Below are positions 40,581 to 45,038 of a DNA stretch of 45,038 nucleotides, piece by piece. The notes beneath the pieces were generated by a model, which was not told where the DNA came from, did no database searches, and was given only the letters and a program-made list of their open reading frames with translations. The position numbers and the translations under genes are program-made. Numbering within the stretch: position 1 is the first letter of the stretch; the number at the start of each line of letters is the position of its first letter. Where the stretch lies: contig JAFUOO010000014.1 in assembly GCA_017472685.1 (NCBI GenBank), forward strand, positions 1 through 45,038. Direction: 5' to 3'. Source of the DNA: Clostridia bacterium. GTDB taxonomy: Bacteria > Bacillota > Clostridia > UMGS1883.

Positions 40581-42416
40581 TTATTCCATTGCTTTTTTCT
40601 TTCTGTTTGCTTCTTTAGCTCTCAGGTCTGCATTAAGAATTTTCTTTCTTATTCTAAGATGATTGGGTGTAACCTCAACCAGCTCATCATCCGCAATGAA
40701 TTCAAGACACTCTTCCAAGCTCATAACCTTGGGTGATGTGAGGCGGAGCGCTTCGTCGCTGCCTGCCGCACGCATATTCGTCGCCTGCTTGCGCTTGCAC
40801 ACGTTTACAACAATGTCCTCACCACGGGCATTTTCGCCAACAACCATGCCCTCGTACACCTCAACGCCTGCACCAATGAACATTGTGCCTCTTTCCTGGG
40901 CGTTGAAAAGACCGTATGCAACGCTCTCGCCTGTTTCGTAGGAAATGAGCGAACCGCGCGAGCGTGTGGAAAGGTCGGTCTGCACATAGGGCTCGTATGA
41001 GTCAAACACACTGTTTATAACGCCTGTACCCTTAGTAGCCGTAAGAAGCTCACCACGGTAGCCGATAAGCCCTCTCGAGGGAATTCGGAATTCAAGCTTG
41101 GTGTAGCCCTGAGCTGAGGGCGCCATATTTGTCATTGTTCCGCGTCTTAAGCCAATGCCCTCCATTACAACGCCTGTATATTCGTCAGGCACGTCAACGG
41201 TCAAAATTTCAATGGGCTCGCAAAGTACGCCGTCAATTGTTTTATTTATTGTCTGGGGACGGGAAACCTGGAATTCGTAGCCCTGTCTGCGCATGTTTTC
41301 AATAAGCACGCTTAAGTGCAGCTCGCCTCTGCCCGATACAACAAAGCTGTCGGGGGAGTCTGTTTCTTCAACCTTTAAGCTGATGTTGCTTTCAAGCTCC
41401 TTCATGAGCCTGTCACGGAGGTGCCTACTTGTTACATAGTCACCGTCACGACCTGCAAAGGGTGAGTTGTTAACAGAGAAGGTCATGGACAAAACGGGCT
41501 CGTCAACTGCCACAAATTCCAAGGGCTCAACAACGCCCTGCTCACATATTGTGTCGCCGATATTTATTTTTTCAATACCTGAAATTGCAACAATTTCACC
41601 TGCGCCTGCCTCGTCAACCGCTTCCTTTTTAACATCCTTATAGGTAAGGATTTTTGTAGCACGTGCGTTGTAGGAGCTTTCGCCCTCCTTGCAAACAGTT
41701 ACGGGCATATTTGTCTTTACAACGCCGCGGTTGATTCTGCCTACGGCAATTCTTCCCGTGAAGGGGTCGTAGTCAATATTACTTACAAGCATCTGGAAGC
41801 TTCCCTCTCTTGTGTCCTCGGGTGCGGGAATGTGCTTCACGATAATGTCAAAAAGCACGCTCAAATCGTCGGGGTGCTTTTCAGGTGCAAGGCTTGCCCA
41901 ACCGTCGCGACCTGAAACATATACAACGGGAGCATCGAGCTGTTCTTCTGTTGCATCAAGGTCAATAAAGAGGTCCAAAAGCTCGTCTGTCACCTCGTAG
42001 GGGCGTGCGTTTGGTCTGTCAACCTTGTTGATTACCATAATGGGGCAAAGGTTTAAAGCCAGTGCCTTCTTAAGAACAAATCTCGTCTGGGGCATACAGC
42101 CTTCAAAGGCATCAACCAGTAAGAGCACGCCGTCAACCATTTTAAGACCGCGCTCTACCTCGCCGCCGAAGTCTGCGTGACCGGGAGTGTCTAAGATGTT
42201 AATCTTAATTCCCTTATATTCCAAAGAAGTATTCTTTGCTAAAATTGTAATGCCTCTTTCCTTTTCAAGGTCATTGGAGTCCATCACTCTTTCGTCAACC
42301 TGCTCGTTTTCACGGAAAACACCGCTCTGCTTGAGCATGGCATCAACCAGTGTTGTTTTGCCGTGGTCAACGTGAGCAATAATTGCTATATTTCGTATGT
42401 TTTTAGGGTCTGTCAT
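40581..42416 (-). CDS. typA: Translational GTPase TypA/BipA
   Basis: A ribosome-binding GTPase related to EF-G that helps 50S assembly, notably under cold or stress. The 611-residue protein starts NIRNIAIIAHVDHGKTTLVDA (G1, split by AHVDHGKTT). It has RGITILAKN (G2), DTPGHADFGGEVER (G3), NKVDRPNARP (G4) and the TypA-specific C-terminal domain with RSRGSLISYETGESVAYGLF. The ATG has GGAGG 7 bases upstream. The 104 bp upstream of the start hold the hairpin element described at 42447-42536. Confidence 0.97.
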   Translation of the reverse strand: MTDPKNIRNIAIIAHVDHGKTTLVDAMLKQSGVFRENEQVDERVMDSNDLEKERGITILAKNTSLEYKGIKINILDTPGHADFGGEVERGLKMVDGVLLLVDAFEGCMPQTRFVLKKALALNLCPIMVINKVDRPNARPYEVTDELLDLFIDLDATEEQLDAPVVYVSGRDGWASLAPEKHPDDLSVLFDIIVKHIPAPEDTREGSFQMLVSNIDYDPFTGRIAVGRINRGVVKTNMPVTVCKEGESSYNARATKILTYKDVKKEAVDEAGAGEIVAISGIEKINIGDTICEQGVVEPLEFVAVDEPVLSMTFSVNNSPFAGRDGDYVTSRHLRDRLMKELESNISLKVEETDSPDSFVVSGRGELHLSVLIENMRRQGYEFQVSRPQTINKTIDGVLCEPIEILTVDVPDEYTGVVMEGIGLRRGTMTNMAPSAQGYTKLEFRIPSRGLIGYRGELLTATKGTGVINSVFDSYEPYVQTDLSTRSRGSLISYETGESVAYGLFNAQERGTMFIGAGVEVYEGMVVGENARGEDIVVNVCKRKQATNMRAAGSDEALRLTSPKVMSLEECLEFIADDELVEVTPNHLRIRKKILNADLRAKEANRKKKAME

Positions 42417-42446
42417 GTAAATTCCTCCGATGTAAAATTAATCGGC

Positions 42447-42536
42447 AGAAACTCCGCACACGGAGTTTCTCCCTGACCTATTCACTATTCCTTATTACTT
42501 CTTCACTGTAACAGAAAAATTTATTTTTCTGTTACA
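42447..42536. repeat. Hairpin / AT-linker / hairpin element, copy 3
   Basis: Inverted repeat AGAAACTCCG/CGGAGTTTCT (42447-42456 with 42461-42470) is followed by a linker reading GAAGTAATAAGGAATAGTGA then ATAGGTC on the minus strand. A perfect 14-bp inverted repeat TGTAACAGAAAAAT/ATTTTTCTGTTACA (42507-42520 with 42523-42536) contains the last codons and the stop of the HD gene. The linker matches that of copy 2. Confidence 0.7.
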
Positions 42537-43093
42537 AAAGCGCTCCATGTATCTGCAAACTGCAGTAAAAGCAGCAGTGGGCACTCTTTTGTTGCAACGC
42601 TCTTGTTGTCGTCAACGTACTGTCCGTCGTGATAAATTATCGCCTGCACCTCTTCCTCGGAAAGGTGTATGTGAGGGAGCGCAAGATAAAGACTTCTCAC
42701 AGGTACGGACAAGTAAGTGAGATTATTGTTAAAGCTGTAGGGCACGCTTGCTCCGTAGCCGAACTGCTTCTGCCTTGCTGTAGGCTCATTTTTTATATAC
42801 TGGGGATTTCCCGGCATTCCAACCTTGCCTAAATCGTGAATAAGCGCAACTATAACACAGCTTTCGTCGCTTATTGAGGGCGCAATTGCATGCTTTATGC
42901 GTATCATGTTTTCACACACATTTACACTGTGCTCCAAAAGCCCCCCATCCTTTGACAAGTGAAACCTGGTGGATGCAGGTGCGGTAAGATATTCAGTTTC
43001 ATTTTCCATGAAATTTATAAGGCGGTCAAACTCAGCCTTTCTGTCCACAACGATTGATTTTAATCTTTCATATCGTTCCATTACTGTTGGCAT
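42521..43093 (-). CDS. HD-domain phosphohydrolase-like protein
   Basis: A 190-residue protein with metal-binding HD residues: LLEHSVNV, VALIHDLGKVG (the HD pair) and IIYHDGQY, plus a late FADTWSAF. This is the HD/HDIG layout of small hydrolases acting on nucleotides or nucleic acids. The substrate is unknown; a YqeK- or 3'-5' exonuclease (YhaM)-like role is possible. ATG at 43093 is chosen because TTGGAG lies 7 bases upstream; the TTG at 43108 overlaps it. The stop codon lies in the hairpin of the downstream element. Confidence 0.82.
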   Translation of the reverse strand: MPTVMERYERLKSIVVDRKAEFDRLINFMENETEYLTAPASTRFHLSKDGGLLEHSVNVCENMIRIKHAIAPSISDESCVIVALIHDLGKVGMPGNPQYIKNEPTARQKQFGYGASVPYSFNNNLTYLSVPVRSLYLALPHIHLSEEEVQAIIYHDGQYVDDNKSVATKECPLLLLLQFADTWSAFVTEK

Positions 43094-43125
43094 ATATTCA
43101 TTCTCCAATCACGTTCATTCAATTT

Positions 43126-43154
43126 ATTATATAACGAAAAACCGCTCTTTGCAA
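43126..43154 (-). promoter_or_regulatory. Promoter of the HD-domain gene
   Basis: On the minus strand, TTGCAA (43149-43154), a 17-bp spacer and TATAAT (43126-43131). Confidence 0.8.
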
Positions 43155-43169
43155 CCCATTTTTACATTG

Positions 43170-43198
43170 TTGCACAATCGAAAAAAATATGCTATGAT
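43170..43198 (+). promoter_or_regulatory. Promoter of the P-loop NTPase gene
   Basis: TTGCAC (43170-43175), a 17-bp spacer and TATGAT (43193-43198), 21 bp upstream of the ATG. Confidence 0.7.
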
Positions 43199-43218
43199 TG
43201 CTGTAAGGAAGTGAAAAT

Positions 43219-43824
43219 ATGAAGCACATTACAAAAATTGTTATAACAGGCGGTCCCTGTGCAGGCAAAACAACAGCCTTGGAGCATATCCGCACTGTTT
43301 TTTCCCAAAAGGGCTATACGGTGGTTTTCATACCCGAAACCGCTACAGAATTAATTTCAGGTGGCATTGCCCCCTGGACTACATACACAAATCAGGACTT
43401 TCAGCATTGTCTTTTAATGCTTCAATGCGAAAAGGAAACCTACTTTACCTGGGGTGCAGAACGCCTTAAGGGTAGTGACAAAATCCTTCTGGTTTGTGAC
43501 CGTGGCGCAATGGATAACAAGGCGTACACCTACAACGATGAGTTTTCAAACATTCTCAAGCTTTTAAACACCACCGAAGATGCACTTTTGTCCCGTTATG
43601 ATGCGGTTTTCCACCTTGTAACTGCCGCAAAGGGAGCAGAAAATTTTTATACTCTTGCAAACAATGCTGCCCGCTACGAAACGCTTGACGAAGCCCGCGC
43701 CCTGGACGACCGCCTTATTGATGCATGGAAAAACCACCCGCATCACGTAGTTATAGACAATTCCTCTGACTTTGAAGGGAAACTCGACTGCCTCATAAAC
43801 CAAATTTCATCATTTCTTGAATAA
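43219..43824 (+). CDS. AAA_28-type P-loop NTPase/kinase-like protein
   Basis: A 201-residue P-loop protein with Walker A ITGGPCAGKTTAL (about 9-21). FIPETATELISGG and LLVCDRGAMDNKAY (Walker-B-like Asp) follow, with an Arg-containing lid region YETLDEARALDDRLIDAW. This matches the AAA_28 group, related to the kinase part of NadR, which in Firmicutes is sometimes fused to a CYTH triphosphatase. Here it stands alone. The substrate is unknown. GTAAGGAAG precedes the ATG. The gene is divergent from the HD-domain gene and convergent with pyk. Confidence 0.85.
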   Translation: MKHITKIVITGGPCAGKTTALEHIRTVFSQKGYTVVFIPETATELISGGIAPWTTYTNQDFQHCLLMLQCEKETYFTWGAERLKGSDKILLVCDRGAMDNKAYTYNDEFSNILKLLNTTEDALLSRYDAVFHLVTAAKGAENFYTLANNAARYETLDEARALDDRLIDAWKNHPHHVVIDNSSDFEGKLDCLINQISSFLE

Positions 43825-43825
43825 T

Positions 43826-43859
43826 AAAAGACCATTTGGGATAACCCAAATGGTCTTTT
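43826..43859. terminator. Bidirectional terminator between NTPase gene and pyk
   Basis: A 15-bp stem AAAAGACCATTTGGG/CCCAAATGGTCTTTT with a 4-nt loop, placed 2 bp after the NTPase gene and 15 bp after the end of pyk. Confidence 0.93.
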
Positions 43860-43874
43860 TGGTTATGTGTCTTT

Positions 43875-45038
43875 TTATATTACTTCAATACTCATTGTAT
43901 TTGTACCGTTACGGCTTTCGATATCATTATCGAACAATACAATTACAGTATCACCCTTCTTGACAAGCCCTGCATCAATTGCCTTTTCCCTTGCCTGCTT
44001 GATAATGTCTCTGGGTCTTTCGCGTCTTTCGCCCATGAGCGGAACAACACCGTAGTAAGCAGAAAGGCTCTTGTAAACCGCTTCGCTTGTAACAATGGCA
44101 ACAATGGGAATTTCGGGACGGAAGCGTGAAAGTTCGCGGATAGTCGAGCCTCCCTGAGAAACAGCTATAATAGCGCTTGCATTAATATCGGGCACAATTG
44201 ACTGCACCGCATGGCAGATAACCGACATATAAGGATACTTTGTATCACGGTTTTTGTATTCGCTCTTGTCCTTAAGATGGTGATTCTGTTCAGCCTCACG
44301 ACAAATGCTTGAAAGAGCCATAACACTTTCCACGGGATACATACCTGCCGCACTTTCACCTGAAAGCATAACGCAGGTTGTGTTGTCATAAACAGCGTTT
44401 GCAACGTCGCTTATTTCCGCACGGGTGGGTCTTGCGTGTGTAATCATGGACTCAAGCATCTGAGTTGCGGTAATAACAATCTTACCCTTTTCGGCACAGC
44501 GTCTTATGATTGTTTTCTGTGTTGCAGGAAGCTTTACATAAGGTATCTCAACGCCCATGTCACCACGTGCAACCATAATGCCGTCGCTCACATCAATAAT
44601 TTCGTCCAGGTTATCAACGCCGTCCTGGTTTTCAATCTTGGCGATAATTTCAACGCCGCAATAGCCCAATCTTGTAATAAACTTTCTTATGTCCTTAACA
44701 TCTTCTGCACATCTTACAAAGGATGCCGCCACGTACTGAATGCCCTGGGACAAACCAAACTTTATATCTTCCTCATCCTTTAAGGAAAGGTACATCATTT
44801 CAACATGATAGTCGGGGAAATTAAGGCTCTTTCTGTTAGAAAGTGCGCCTGTTCTTTCTGCACGGCAAAGAATATATTCGTAGCCGATTTCCATAACAGA
44901 AAATTCCATATTGCCATCGTCTGCAAGGATAACATGAGGGTTGCCTGCCTCCCAACGGCTTTTAACCTCGCCTCTTGTCTTGTACCATTCATCAATCAGC
45001 TTGGGATAGGATATGTTGATTTTCTTTTCGCAGGGAGC
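43875..45038 (-). CDS. pyk: Pyruvate kinase (divergent), C-terminal 387 residues
   Basis: The open frame runs to the window edge without a start; the missing N-terminal part should hold the first third of the barrel. The visible part begins in the B domain (HVILADDG). It continues with VAASFVR, IAKIENQDG (catalytic Lys and metal-binding Glu), VARGDMGVEIP, ITATQMLESM and HARPTRAEISDVANAVYD. It ends in the C-domain with SQGGSTIRELSRFRPEIPI and no phosphohistidine extension. The B domain is poorly conserved (NISYPKLIDEW, then NRKSLNFPDYH where RKGVNLPG is usual). This may be a second, specialised isozyme that phosphorylates ADP from PEP; allosteric control cannot be judged. Confidence 0.88.
   Translation of the reverse strand, partial: APCEKKINISYPKLIDEWYKTRGEVKSRWEAGNPHVILADDGNMEFSVMEIGYEYILCRAERTGALSNRKSLNFPDYHVEMMYLSLKDEEDIKFGLSQGIQYVAASFVRCAEDVKDIRKFITRLGYCGVEIIAKIENQDGVDNLDEIIDVSDGIMVARGDMGVEIPYVKLPATQKTIIRRCAEKGKIVITATQMLESMITHARPTRAEISDVANAVYDNTTCVMLSGESAAGMYPVESVMALSSICREAEQNHHLKDKSEYKNRDTKYPYMSVICHAVQSIVPDINASAIIAVSQGGSTIRELSRFRPEIPIVAIVTSEAVYKSLSAYYGVVPLMGERRERPRDIIKQAREKAIDAGLVKKGDTVIVLFDNDIESRNGTNTMSIEVI

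Overview
The window reads as chromosomal DNA of a spore-forming, low-to-mid GC Firmicute, most likely an uncultured gut Clostridia (Eubacteriales/Oscillospirales type). The grounds are Spo0A, SpoIVB and a PdaA-type deacetylase; the clostridial marker pair of SCIFF peptide and radical-SAM maturase beside secDF; RNase J; an ECF transporter core followed by truA; and strong AGGAGG ribosome binding sites behind TTGACA-N17-TATAAT promoters. Most genes lie on the minus strand. Many intrinsic terminators overlap stop codons.

Layout. 1-104: start of rpsB with a long structured leader. 375-914: an 11-cysteine small protein divergent from an XRE regulator, with symmetric repeats between them. 960-3120: nadB-nadC (quinolinate branch of NAD synthesis; nadA is not here). 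3187-3473: a non-coding element of stacked hairpins between two near-identical terminators. 3485-8229: a secreted two-gene unit, a LamG/Ig/GH43-like/LamG glycosidase and a secreted protein of unknown function. 8334-14427: one tight operon ecfA1-ecfA2-ecfT-truA-DUF5711-cvpA, ending with a CARF-nuclease (Card1/Can2, DUF1887-like) although no CRISPR locus is visible. 14525-16748: an rRNA-type methyltransferase divergent from a split ThrE exporter. 16787-17566: spo0A. 17747-21510: an NSS-family symporter divergent from a MATE exporter and a TrmH-type methyltransferase. 21528-23513: pdaA-spoIVB. 23565-28382: a DUF6514-type protein, a TIGR04086 membrane protein, scfA, scfB, secD and secF. 28620-30296: RNase J. 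30462-34473: MarR plus a heterodimeric ABC exporter with operators on its promoter. 34574-35038: Nudix hydrolase. 35057-39925: an AT-rich 1525-residue secreted C39-like protein divergent from a second XRE regulator, with two palindromic operators between. 39978-43093: cytidylate-kinase-like protein, typA, HD-domain protein. 43219-43824: P-loop NTPase. 43875-45038: a divergent pyruvate kinase that runs off the window.

The main leads are the CARF nuclease embedded in a housekeeping operon; the stacked-hairpin element; a three-copy hairpin/AT-linker/hairpin arrangement whose first hairpin spans the upstream stop codon; the two regulator-plus-effector XRE modules; a Spo0A receiver lacking the conserved switch Thr/Ser; and a terminator placed between the SCIFF peptide and its maturase. 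All family calls come from reading the sequence. No database search was run.
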